DNA of 64,000 nucleotides from CAMTWZ01 sp041749075 (GTDB lineage Bacteria; Bacteroidota; Rhodothermia; Balneolales; HLUCCA01): positions 61,196-125,195 of the forward strand of contig JBGTBY010000022.1 in assembly GCA_041749075.1 (NCBI GenBank), read 5' to 3'. Below the pieces are notes generated by a model. The model had not been told where the DNA came from. It saw nothing but the letters and a program-made list of their open reading frames with translations, and did not search any database. This document shows positions 57,282 through 64,000 of this stretch, one piece after another (position 1 is the first letter of the stretch; each line of letters starts with the position of its first letter). The position numbers and the translations under genes were made by a program.

Positions 57282-58767
57282 GTCCATTCGGATGATCGGT
57301 ATCCATCTGATCCAGGATGTTGCGAAATCCGAGTTCGGCGAGAAGTCGACCCCGGAACAACCTCTGATGCACAGTCATGCTGATGTCGGTATGCCCAGGA
57401 ACACGCTCGAATGGGGCTCCATCGAACTGACGCGCACTGCGATAACCCGCCGATAGTCCCATACCGAATGTCTGATGTGCCTGCCATCGCCAAACCGCGC
57501 GCGCCTGAACGTTTGAAAACTGCGGATCAGTGTCACCCAAGGCATACCATCCCGCAACCGCATCCACACGATGGGGTCCGATCTCGATTCCTTTTCGCCA
57601 ATCGACCCTAAGAAAGTGATCATAAAGGTATGTCACTCCGAGTCCGATAGGGAAATCCAGTCGGAATCGATAGAACCCTTCGTTGGCAATGGAAGCCATG
57701 GCGCGGAACCATCGTTGAGTCATGCTGAAATTGACCATTTGCTGATGGGTTTCGATGGTGGCGTCCGTTCTCCATCGATGTCCGCGCATTCCGAAACCGA
57801 CCCCACTGCCCAATTCACTGGCCAGGATGTTCGCATTCCATGTACGGGTCGTGTATCCGGCCGCGGCGCGATACGACGCTTCCAAAGGCTCGGCATCCGT
57901 CGGTTCGAATCGCAACACACGATGCTCAATCCCACCTCCGCTTGCGATCCATCGCCAGCCTTCATCCGCTACCGGCTCATTTCGTAGTGCGATGTGTCCG
58001 CCAAATGTGCGGATCGTTGTTTCACGTCCCAATCCCTCATCCCAAATGTACTGTTGCGGATCGGCATGAGCCAAAGCCAATACATCCGTTCGACGATTGG
58101 TGCCCGACCATCGCTGTCCATGTGCGACTGACACTCGTGTCTGGTAGGGAAAAAGATCGGGCTGGGATGGGTCGTATGTGCGATTGTACAGCCCGCTGTA
58201 GGGCTCCCCATCCAGTCCAAACCCAACACTGTAGCTATGCGAGGTCACATCGATCCGTGTGAATCCCGCATCCCGAATCCAGGCTAGATGGGCGTATTCG
58301 CGGATTCGCTCCACATTGGGCGATGCATAAGGAGTTCCGCTCAGTGTTCCGGGATCTTTGGTGGCGTTCACAGCTCCGAATTCAGCGGAAAGACCTCGTT
58401 TCACTCGCGGGTACAGGTCGATCGCTCCATCCGGCGCGGCGAATCCATGTACAATGGAACCCGGTTCGTGAATCACCACGGAATCCAGATCAGCTATCGG
58501 CCAATTCGGTAGTCCGAACCAGGCGTTTCCATTCCATTCGGTGGAAATGGGCATGCCGCGTACAAAAACGGCATTCGCCGATATGGTTCCTTGGATGCGA
58601 TCGTACGATACCCATCCCAATCCCGAGGCCTGCGCGATCCATTCACCCAACGAATAGGAATTGATGGATGCCGATCGATCTGGTACTAAAGTCATGCTTT
58701 GTCCCGAAACGTCAATGGACATCAATAGGATGACCATTCCGGATGCGAATGGTTTACCGCACCACAT
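57235..58767 (-). CDS. TonB receptor-like outer-membrane protein with degenerate plug
   Basis: A protein of 510 aa. A signal-like N terminus (MVILLMSIDVSGQ when starting at the second Met, 58737) is followed by a shortened plug-like region. In it NAVFVRGMPISTEWNG and DLDSVVIHEPGSIVHGFAAP recall the RG-V-P and IEV-x-x-G-P-x-S motifs of TonB receptors. A barrel follows and ends RIRMAL. The glycine-rich plug core is missing, so transport by the TonB mechanism is doubtful. It overlaps the upstream gene by 14 bases and the convergent DUF368 gene by 47. Confidence 0.65.
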   Translation of the reverse strand: MWCGKPFASGMVILLMSIDVSGQSMTLVPDRSASINSYSLGEWIAQASGLGWVSYDRIQGTISANAVFVRGMPISTEWNGNAWFGLPNWPIADLDSVVIHEPGSIVHGFAAPDGAIDLYPRVKRGLSAEFGAVNATKDPGTLSGTPYASPNVERIREYAHLAWIRDAGFTRIDVTSHSYSVGFGLDGEPYSGLYNRTYDPSQPDLFPYQTRVSVAHGQRWSGTNRRTDVLALAHADPQQYIWDEGLGRETTIRTFGGHIALRNEPVADEGWRWIASGGGIEHRVLRFEPTDAEPLEASYRAAAGYTTRTWNANILASELGSGVGFGMRGHRWRTDATIETHQQMVNFSMTQRWFRAMASIANEGFYRFRLDFPIGLGVTYLYDHFLRVDWRKGIEIGPHRVDAVAGWYALGDTDPQFSNVQARAVWRWQAHQTFGMGLSAGYRSARQFDGAPFERVPGHTDISMTVHQRLFRGRLLAELGFRNILDQMDTDHPNGLIHPMSVEVRIRMAL

Positions 58768-59311
58768 CGATCATCCAGTCCGGTGTGCGGATGTTATATC
58801 GGACCGAAGCGCCGAACGATACCGAATCCATGGGTCGATAGGTCAACACTCGAACCAGTCTGGATTCAGCCGCCAAAACCACAGGCCCGACTTTTTGCTC
58901 CAACGAGAATCCAAAAGCAACAAGATTCTCGATCTCCGATGAATTGCCTTCCAATGAGGAGGTGTAATGATCGATTCCGGTTCCAGCCGACAAATGAGCG
59001 GAGAGTCCGTTCGTAAATCGGACAACCGGATTCCAATACAATGCGACCTGTGTCCGATGGATGTCGAATCCTGCTTCATTCAAGCGATGAAGTTTCGCAA
59101 ACCCGATCTCCGCCGTCACGGCACCCCAATGGAACGGTGTGGATGCGGATAGGACCGGATGCGTGCCGATGCGATGCACATCCTTATGCGGCCAAGATGT
59201 GATCTGCTCCTGTCTGAGTCCGGCACCGATATCAATATGATCGAGAAACTGCGCCGAAGCGGAACGGCCGCACCAAATCAAGCACATCGCTATGAGAATG
59301 GTGCGGCGCAT
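58754..59311 (-). CDS. Small outer-membrane beta-barrel protein
   Basis: A protein of 185 aa with a signal peptide (MRRTILIAMCLIWCGRSASA). Alternating strands suit an eight-stranded barrel (FRFTNGLSAHLSAGTGIDHY-type strands, ending YNIRTPDWMIDVVR). No family recognised. It lies three bases after icd and overlaps the next barrel gene, so the three probably form one transcript. Its role beside an isocitrate dehydrogenase is unknown. Confidence 0.7.
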   Translation of the reverse strand: MRRTILIAMCLIWCGRSASAQFLDHIDIGAGLRQEQITSWPHKDVHRIGTHPVLSASTPFHWGAVTAEIGFAKLHRLNEAGFDIHRTQVALYWNPVVRFTNGLSAHLSAGTGIDHYTSSLEGNSSEIENLVAFGFSLEQKVGPVVLAAESRLVRVLTYRPMDSVSFGASVRYNIRTPDWMIDVVR

Positions 59312-59314
59312 GAC

Positions 59315-61525
59315 TCACGCCGTGGCCAGTATCACATTGAGCGTGGCACTCGGACGCATCGCTTTTTCGGTTTTGGCCGCATCGGGATGGAAGTACCCGC
59401 CGATGTCCTGTGGTTTGCCTTGCGAGGCGATCAACTCAGCATCGATCACAGACATCTTCTCTTCAAAGGCTTTCGCCAATGGCGTGAAATGGCGTTTCAG
59501 ATCGGCGTCTTTATCTTGCTTGGCAAGCTCTTGAGCCCAATAAAAGGCCAGGTACGCATGTGAGCCACGGTTGTCGATTTGTCCCACTTTCCGGGCCGGG
59601 GATTTGTCATTGTCCAAGAATGTGCCCGTCGCCGCATCCAAGGTTTCCGCAAGCACCAACGCTCGCGGATTGTCGAACGTCTGACCCAGATGCTCCAAAC
59701 TCACGGCCAACGCCAGGAATTCACCCAACGAATCCCATCTCAGATAGCCTTCTTCCTGAAATTGTTGGATGTGTTTCGGCGCCGAACCACCGGCTCCGGT
59801 TTCGAACAAGCCACCGCCATTCATCAGTGGCACAACAGACAACATTTTGGCGGATGTTCCCAGTTCAAGGATCGGGAACAGATCGGTGAGGTAATCACGA
59901 AGCACGTTTCCGGTCACCGAAATGGTATCGAGTCCGTTCTTGGCTCGTTCCAATGACAAATTGGTGGCATCGACGGGAGAGAGGATGCGGATGTCCAAGC
60001 CAGTGATGTCGTGGTCGTCCAAGTAGGTTTTGACTTTCTGAATCAATTGGGCGTCATGTGCACGGTTCTCATCCAGCCAGAAAATGGCAGGTGTGTCGCT
60101 GAGGCGGGCGCGGGTTACGGCCAATTTCACCCAATCGCGGATCGCCGCGTCTTTGGTCATACACATCCGGAACACGTCGCCTTTTTTCACTGGTTGATCC
60201 ATGATCACGGCGCCGGTGGCATTGTCCACCACTCGGATATTTCCATCAGCCGGAGCTTGGAAGGTTTTGTCGTGCGACCCATATTCTTCCGCTTTCTGGG
60301 CCATGAGTCCGACGTTCGGCACACTTCCCATCGTCGATGGATTAAACGCACCATTCGATTTGCAGAAATCAATGGTGGCTTGATACACACCGGCATAGGA
60401 ACGATCCGGAATCACGGCTTTCGCGTCTTGTTCTTTTCCTTGGGTGTTCCACATGCGTCCGGACGTGCGGATCATGGCTGGCATCGACGCATCGATGATG
60501 ATGTCGGATGGAACATGCAAATTCGTGATGCCTTTGTCGGAATTGACCATCGCCAAACCCGGACGCTTCGCATAGACCGCTTGAATAGCGGACTCGATGT
60601 CGGCTTGAAGGGGATGTCCTTTGATCTTGGCATACACGTCGCCCAATCCGTTGCGGGTATCCACACCCAGTTGGCGGAACAGGTCGCCGTAGGCCTCGAA
60701 CACATCGGCGTAGAACACATCGACCGCCGCGCCGAACAGGATGGGATCGGAGATCTTCATCATGGTGGCTTTGAGATGCAGCGAGAAAAGGATGCCTTGG
60801 CTTTGGGCGTCGTCGATTTCCCGGGCGATGAACGATTTGAGAGCGGAGAGGCTCATCACGGAACTGTCTACAACGTCGCCGGGCTTGAGAGTGATTTTTG
60901 GTTTGAGCGTGGTTGTGGTGGGGCCGACAAACTCAATCCTCGCTTCGGTCGCGGCAGCGATCGTGCGTGATTGCTCGCTTCCGTAAAAGTCACCGTATTC
61001 CATGCTGGATACATGCGTTTTCGAATCTTTGCTCCAAGCTCCCATCGAATGCGGATGCTTTTTCGCATAATTCTTCACGGCTTTCGGGGCACGGCGGTCG
61101 GAATTTCCTTCGCGAAGCACGGGGTTCACCGCCGATCCAAGCACATTCGAGTAGGTCGCTTTGATGGATTTTTCTGCGTCGGTAGTGGCCGTCTCCGGAT
61201 AATCAGGCAAGGCATAACCCTGTGATTGCAATTCTTTGATGGCGGCGATCAATTGCGGGATGGAGGCCGAAATATTCGGAAGTTTGATGATGTTCGCTTC
61301 CACATGCTGCGTGAGTGCGCCGAGTTCGGCCAAGTCGTCACCGATGCGTTGATCCGTTTTCAAGGATTCTGGAAAATGAGCGAGGATGCGGCCAGCCAAG
61401 GAAATATCGCGGGTTTCGACCGTGATGCCCGCCGATTTGGTGAACGATTGAACGATGGGCAGGAGAGAATAGGTGGCCAGCATCGGGGCTTCGTCGGTGA
61501 GCGTGTAAATGATTTTGGGTGTCAT
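59315..61525 (-). CDS. icd: NADP-dependent isocitrate dehydrogenase, monomeric type
   Basis: TCA-cycle enzyme of 736 aa that converts isocitrate to 2-oxoglutarate. It belongs to the monomeric (IDH-II) class: MTPKIIYTLTDEAPMLATYS, VEANIIKLPNISASIPQL, SVLREGNSDRRAP-like NPVLREGNSDRRAP, HPHSMGAWSKDSKTHV, TLKPGDVVDSSVMS and GDVYAKIKGHP are conserved through the length, and the size is standard. ATG 61525 is chosen. The frame remains open to 61606 but that part translates two GGGCGGATGGCATCCGCC palindromes. Located at the head of a leftward operon with two barrel proteins. Confidence 0.95.
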   Translation of the reverse strand: MTPKIIYTLTDEAPMLATYSLLPIVQSFTKSAGITVETRDISLAGRILAHFPESLKTDQRIGDDLAELGALTQHVEANIIKLPNISASIPQLIAAIKELQSQGYALPDYPETATTDAEKSIKATYSNVLGSAVNPVLREGNSDRRAPKAVKNYAKKHPHSMGAWSKDSKTHVSSMEYGDFYGSEQSRTIAAATEARIEFVGPTTTTLKPKITLKPGDVVDSSVMSLSALKSFIAREIDDAQSQGILFSLHLKATMMKISDPILFGAAVDVFYADVFEAYGDLFRQLGVDTRNGLGDVYAKIKGHPLQADIESAIQAVYAKRPGLAMVNSDKGITNLHVPSDIIIDASMPAMIRTSGRMWNTQGKEQDAKAVIPDRSYAGVYQATIDFCKSNGAFNPSTMGSVPNVGLMAQKAEEYGSHDKTFQAPADGNIRVVDNATGAVIMDQPVKKGDVFRMCMTKDAAIRDWVKLAVTRARLSDTPAIFWLDENRAHDAQLIQKVKTYLDDHDITGLDIRILSPVDATNLSLERAKNGLDTISVTGNVLRDYLTDLFPILELGTSAKMLSVVPLMNGGGLFETGAGGSAPKHIQQFQEEGYLRWDSLGEFLALAVSLEHLGQTFDNPRALVLAETLDAATGTFLDNDKSPARKVGQIDNRGSHAYLAFYWAQELAKQDKDADLKRHFTPLAKAFEEKMSVIDAELIASQGKPQDIGGYFHPDAAKTEKAMRPSATLNVILATA

Positions 61526-61720
61526 ATTGGAATCGGAAATCAGTAGGGGCGGATCGCATCCGCCCGATGGGTTTAGCAGCGGATGGCATCCGCCATGATA
61601 TATCAAGTGAATTTAAGCAATCTTCCCGATTCCCGATTCCCGATTCCCGATTCCCGATTCCCGAGTAGTAGTTGCGGGTCGTATTAAAGCTAGCAAATCC
61701 TGCGATGGTGTCAACTCACC
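61526..61720. repeat. Palindrome pair and (CCCGATT)x5 upstream of icd
   Basis: GTAGGGGCGGATCGCATCC (61545-61566) and AGCGGATGGCATCCGCC (61575-61592) are copies of the palindromic family found inside the two GT-C genes. Five perfect CCCGATT units follow at 61625-61659, then CCCGAG. Confidence 0.88.
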
Positions 61721-61789
61721 CCTTGCAATACCTAATTGACGGAAAAAGAGACCATTATTCCCGTCAAAAAAGATCGAACTGCAATTAAA

Positions 61790-61841
61790 CTGTTGACTAT
61801 AATCAACAAATCATATAATTCTGTTGAACATTATCAACAAA
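61790..61841 (+). promoter_or_regulatory. Promoter with two identical operator palindromes
   Basis: Two 16-bp sites with the same half-sites GTTGA/TCAAC: GTTGACTATAATCAAC (61792-61807) and GTTGAACATTATCAAC (61823-61838), 31 bp apart centre to centre (three helical turns). Between them TATAAT (61814-61819) could be a -10 element, with TTGACT (61793-61798) inside the first site as -35 at 15 bp spacing. The second site ends three bases before the ATG at 61842. The arrangement suggests self-repression by the XRE protein. Confidence 0.75.
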
Positions 61842-62129
61842 ATGAAACACGGTACCCATCTCATCTTCCCTCAGCACCAGAAAATACTGGTTCAAGTTGG
61901 GGAGCAGATCAAATTGGCTCGAAAGCGGCGGAAACTCACGACCATACAGGTGGCCGAGCGTGCTGGCATCGATCGAACTACGTTATATCACATTGAAAAA
62001 GGAAAGCCATCTGTGGCGATGGGGGCCTATTTCCATGTGCTACGCGTGCTCAATCTCCATGAGGATTTCCTGAAACTGGCCGCAGATGATGTGCTGGGAC
62101 GCAAACTGCAGGATCTGGAGTTGATGTAA
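61842..62129 (+). CDS. XRE-family HTH regulator (HipB-like)
   Basis: A protein of 95 aa. VGEQIKLARKRRKLTTIQVAERAGIDRTTLYHIEKGKPSVAMGAYF is a full Cro/C1-type helix-turn-helix domain. HipB-like antitoxins have this size and form, but no HipA gene follows; the gene stands alone before an att-like tRNA fragment. It could regulate only itself, or be left over from a toxin-antitoxin module. ATG 61842 directly follows the second operator. Confidence 0.87.
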   Translation: MKHGTHLIFPQHQKILVQVGEQIKLARKRRKLTTIQVAERAGIDRTTLYHIEKGKPSVAMGAYFHVLRVLNLHEDFLKLAADDVLGRKLQDLELM

Positions 62130-62278
62130 GAATTGGTGCGAAGCGCGAGGCGCGACGTTCGAATCAAGAGGTGGGGATAAACCCCCACCGCGGGAAGATT
62201 ACTGGTGCAACAAAAGTGCATCAGCCGTTGAATTCTTAACGCATCCCGCATCTGCCATCCTGCATCCCGCTTCTCAAG
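62130..62278. repeat. Degenerate repeats before the tRNA fragment
   Basis: GGTGCGAAGCGCGAGGCGCG (62135-62155; family of 53190) and CGCATCCCGCATCTGCCATCC words (62240-62270; degenerate CCCGCAT family). No gene. Confidence 0.65.
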
Positions 62279-62279
62279 T

Positions 62280-62325
62280 GGGCCCAGCAGGACTTGAACC
62301 TGCGACCAATCGATTATGAGTCGAC
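62280..62325 (-). tRNA. 3' half of a tRNA-Met (CAU) gene: attachment-site remnant
   Basis: Reading the minus strand, GTCGA-CTCATAA-TCGAT is a paired anticodon arm with anticodon CAU (five pairs, one G-U). A variable loop, T-arm GCAGG-TTCAAGT-CCTGC and the acceptor strand TGGGCCCA follow. Upstream there is no D-arm or 5' acceptor strand. A fragment that begins exactly at the anticodon stem is what tyrosine recombinases leave as the duplicated att site at the far end of an element in a tRNA gene. The element should lie to the right (higher coordinates), with the intact tRNA beyond the window. Confidence 0.85.
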
Positions 62326-62655
62326 AATAAACCTCGATTAAAGCATGATTAGAGCGCTTTTATGCATGATATAGGTCCCACTTTAGTCCCACATTTTGAT
62401 TCACTGTCGTTCACGGAGTTTCACTTTGAGCTGAAATGCAGTCAAAAAATGCTGTGTGTGGGACCGGAATCGGACTAGAATGACTAGTAAAATTCTTTGC
62501 CATCCGATCGGTCATAGAGATAAAAAGGATAGGTGCCATAACTCACCTCTGATAGACGATAGGCACTTGTGCAGATATCGCTTGCAAGGGGTATCAAAAA
62601 CGTCCTTGAGAATGCGGACCAGTATACTCGCATGCCCTCATACTCGATGTAAACG
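62326..62655. other. Inner side of the att site; no gene recognised
   Basis: Mostly unique sequence. GGTCCCACTTTAGTCCCAC at 62385 repeats the word GTCCCAC, with an inverse GTGGGACC near 62457, as may occur in recombinase-binding arms. AATCATGCTTTAATCG is the inverse of part of 62334-62350. I see no convincing reading frame. Confidence 0.4.
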
Positions 62656-62970
62656 TCATCTAAGAATTCGGGTTTTAATGGCTAGCTCCAAGTCGCCAAT
62701 TGTCAGTTTTTTGTATGTTCTTTTTTCTTTACCCAAAACATGACCGATAATTAATGGTAGTATCAAATCGCCTTCCGGTTTGAAGTACTCACTTAAATTA
62801 AGTTCCGAAATGTTTACATCAAATTCTGTTGCAAATCTTTGCAAAAAATCGACTGCATCATCACCATGTATTTTCAAGTCATCTTGAAGTGACATATTTC
62901 TGGTTAGCTGGAAAGGATATTCCCATCTGTTTTCATGAATGAATTTAACGATCTGTTCAAATGTATCCAT
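62656..62970 (-). CDS. DUF1493-like protein, candidate immunity protein
   Basis: A protein of 104 aa. SLQDDLKIHGDDAVDFLQRF, DVNISELNLSEYFKPEGDLI and LTIGDLELAIKTRILR resemble DUF1493 (an acyl-carrier-like helical fold: DLGIxGDDAxEL...YFxPEG...TVGDL). It is directly downstream of the C-terminal toxin region of the RHS gene (three bases apart), the usual place of an immunity protein. No known toxin partner can be named. Confidence 0.75.
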   Translation of the reverse strand: MDTFEQIVKFIHENRWEYPFQLTRNMSLQDDLKIHGDDAVDFLQRFATEFDVNISELNLSEYFKPEGDLILPLIIGHVLGKEKRTYKKLTIGDLELAIKTRILR

Positions 62971-62973
62971 ATC

Positions 62974-64000
62974 TCAATATTTGGGGCCAACAGGGTGCAA
63001 TTTCATTTTTCCAGGCCCATATATTTCGTCCAATTTTTCCTGATTGTTGTTATAAGTATTCATGATATCTCCCCATGGCATTGTAATGACATCGTATGTA
63101 AGTATTGACCAACCTACATAAGGAACAAATCTACCCAAGGCTCTCCCAATGGTATTTGTGCCAACACTAGTTGCGATTGTAGTGCCTGTTTTCTTCCCGA
63201 GTATATCAGTAAATTTTTGTGGAAAAGCTTGTGACAAACCTCTAGATGCAATGGAAGTTCCTGGACTAGAGCCAGACATTACAAATGGTTTTTTAAGAAT
63301 AGGTTGTCCTAGAAATATTAATGAGGGTCCTAAAAATGGTCTCCAACCGACCTCTCCATTCTCTGTTCCAAGTTCGGGACAGTCTACAGGACAACCACCG
63401 GACTGTTGCGATGAACTTGATCCTTCCGGTGGACCGGTTGAGCCATTGTATCCTGCTGGATGGATCATAAAACCTGGTTTCTCATAATCCTTATAAAATC
63501 CACTACTACCATTTTCACCATGCTTATCAGGATGGTGGAAAGCAGATCTATCAATAGGCGACAGGCCTGAGAAGGATTTCCTATCATCACTATCAGAATC
63601 ATCAAAAACCCAAGGGGACATCCCAGTTGGATCCACTAGTCTCACCGGATTATTCATCGCATATGCGAATGGGGTGACACCAGGATATAATTTCTCCAGC
63701 GGATCCCGACTCGTAAACCTTCCGATGACCGGATCATAGCCCCGAGCCTCGGCGTGGTAAGTGTCCTGTTCGCCTTCCTCTTCGAGCAGATACCCGGTGA
63801 ATTTGGTGCGGTCGTGGGACATTCCGTTGTTGCCCGACCGGCCAGGCATGATGCCTCCGAACGGGTAGTAATCGGCGTAGGACAGCACGTTTCCTTTGCC
63901 GTCGACCGTCACGCGAGGAGAGCCGAGGTGGTCTTTGACGTAGTATTGTCCTTGGTAGTCCCGGACGGTGACGGTTCGCGTCGTGGAGTCTTTCCTGCCC
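62974..64000 (-). CDS. RHS-repeat protein, C-terminal part, polymorphic toxin
   Basis: Partial gene; the 5' part lies beyond the window. The readable portion includes YYVKDHLGSPRVTVD, then YHAEARGYDPVIGRFTSRDP and YAMNNPVRLVDPTGM, the standard end of an RHS core. The 240 residues after DPTGM are the variable tip: a Ser/Gly-rich stretch, a hydrophobic region (GRALGRFVPYVGWSILTYDVITMPWGDI) and a short polar end (LDEIYGPGKMKLHPVGPKY). No known toxin fold is recognised. It probably acts in contact-dependent killing. Its position inside a tRNA-linked element is compatible with transfer. Confidence 0.87.
   Translation of the reverse strand, partial: GRKDSTTRTVTVRDYQGQYYVKDHLGSPRVTVDGKGNVLSYADYYPFGGIMPGRSGNNGMSHDRTKFTGYLLEEEGEQDTYHAEARGYDPVIGRFTSRDPLEKLYPGVTPFAYAMNNPVRLVDPTGMSPWVFDDSDSDDRKSFSGLSPIDRSAFHHPDKHGENGSSGFYKDYEKPGFMIHPAGYNGSTGPPEGSSSSQQSGGCPVDCPELGTENGEVGWRPFLGPSLIFLGQPILKKPFVMSGSSPGTSIASRGLSQAFPQKFTDILGKKTGTTIATSVGTNTIGRALGRFVPYVGWSILTYDVITMPWGDIMNTYNNNQEKLDEIYGPGKMKLHPVGPKY

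Noticed and set aside
60011..60970. Long plus-strand open frame opposite icd
   Set aside because: Antisense shadow of a strongly conserved enzyme with codon bias; histidine- and glycine-rich nonsense product.
61526..61606. N-terminal extension of isocitrate dehydrogenase (GGCHPL...GGCDPPL)
   Set aside because: Encoded by GGGCGGATGGCATCCGCC palindromes; the conserved enzyme starts with MTPKIIYT at 61525.
61842..62129. HipA/HipB toxin-antitoxin module
   Set aside because: The HipB-like regulator has no adjacent HipA-like kinase on either side.
62280..62400. Functional tRNA-Met gene
   Set aside because: The D-arm and 5' acceptor strand are absent; only the anticodon arm to 3' end is recognisable.

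Overview
The window reads as one chromosomal stretch of a Gram-negative bacterium of the Bacteroidota/Rhodothermota/Balneolota (FCB) group. The evidence is a TonB-dependent receptor, a type IX secretion C-terminal sorting domain (NYPNPFNPST followed by GREV and GVYLY), a PID-CTERM mini-protein with an exosortase, a UpxY-like NusG paralogue typical of Bacteroidota capsule loci, and very few Shine-Dalgarno sequences. Base composition is near 50% G+C, except for a clearly AT-rich block from about 18.5 to 28.65 kb. The species cannot be named from the sequence.

Layout. 0.25-6.7 kb: FecA-like receptor, CMD-family protein, Omp85-like barrel, TauE-family permease and a DUF885 lipoprotein peptidase. 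7.2-10.7 kb: mutS2 and a metallophosphoesterase. 11.0-12.2 kb: two RelE/ParE-type toxin-antitoxin pairs separated by long direct repeats. 12.6-32.98 kb: a surface-polysaccharide locus that opens with a UpxY/NusG antiterminator, a winged-helix protein, a nucleotide-sugar epimerase, a Wzc-like tyrosine kinase and an SLBB protein. It runs through the AT-rich block (Wzx flippase, nitroreductase, pyruvyl transferase, glycosyltransferases, EpsG/Wzy-like polymerase, RmlD-like reductase; remnants of IS3 and IS1595 elements) and ends with two divergent glycosyltransferases, a Wzi-like protein and a WecA/MraY-type initiating transferase. 33-36.5 kb: a small membrane protein and rmlB-rmlA / rmlC. 36.8-38.8 kb: an RloA-RloB-type defence candidate. 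38.9-42 kb: SGNH protein, a pseudogene copy of the 33-kb membrane protein, a candidate ART-like toxin-antitoxin pair and a GH108 lysozyme-like protein. 42.5-45.1 kb: PID-CTERM micro-protein and a T9SS cargo protein. 45.5-48.6 kb: a second rmlB-rmlA / rmlC set. 49-57.3 kb: polyprenyl-type GT2, two GT-C membrane proteins, exosortase, pcm, galE and a DUF368/PopT carrier. 57.2-61.5 kb: monomeric isocitrate dehydrogenase with two outer-membrane barrel proteins. 61.8 kb: XRE regulator with two operators. 62.3 kb to the end: a tRNA-Met 3' fragment (att site) followed by a DUF1493 immunity candidate and an RHS toxin gene that runs off the window.

The genes fit one theme: nucleotide-sugar supply (rmlABCD, galE, epimerase), lipid-linked repeat-unit assembly (WecA, GTs), flipping and polymerisation (Wzx, Wzy), length control (Wzc), surface attachment (Wzi) and carrier recycling (PopT). 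Exosortase/PID-CTERM and T9SS cargo are further cell-surface functions.

The most striking property is repeat load. At least eight families of short palindromic or tandem repeats fill nearly every intergenic gap. Several have entered coding sequences in frame and are translated as loops or linkers (mutS2, phosphoesterase, SGNH protein, two GT-C proteins, galE, GH108 protein, T9SS protein), much as described for Rickettsia palindromic elements. A nested 48-bp hairpin bracketed by inverted outer repeats occurs seven times, in both orientations, once with another repeat inside it. Perfect heptanucleotide arrays of the form CCCGNNT occur with 13, 18, 10 and 5 units. This repeat ecology is my best candidate for something not yet described.
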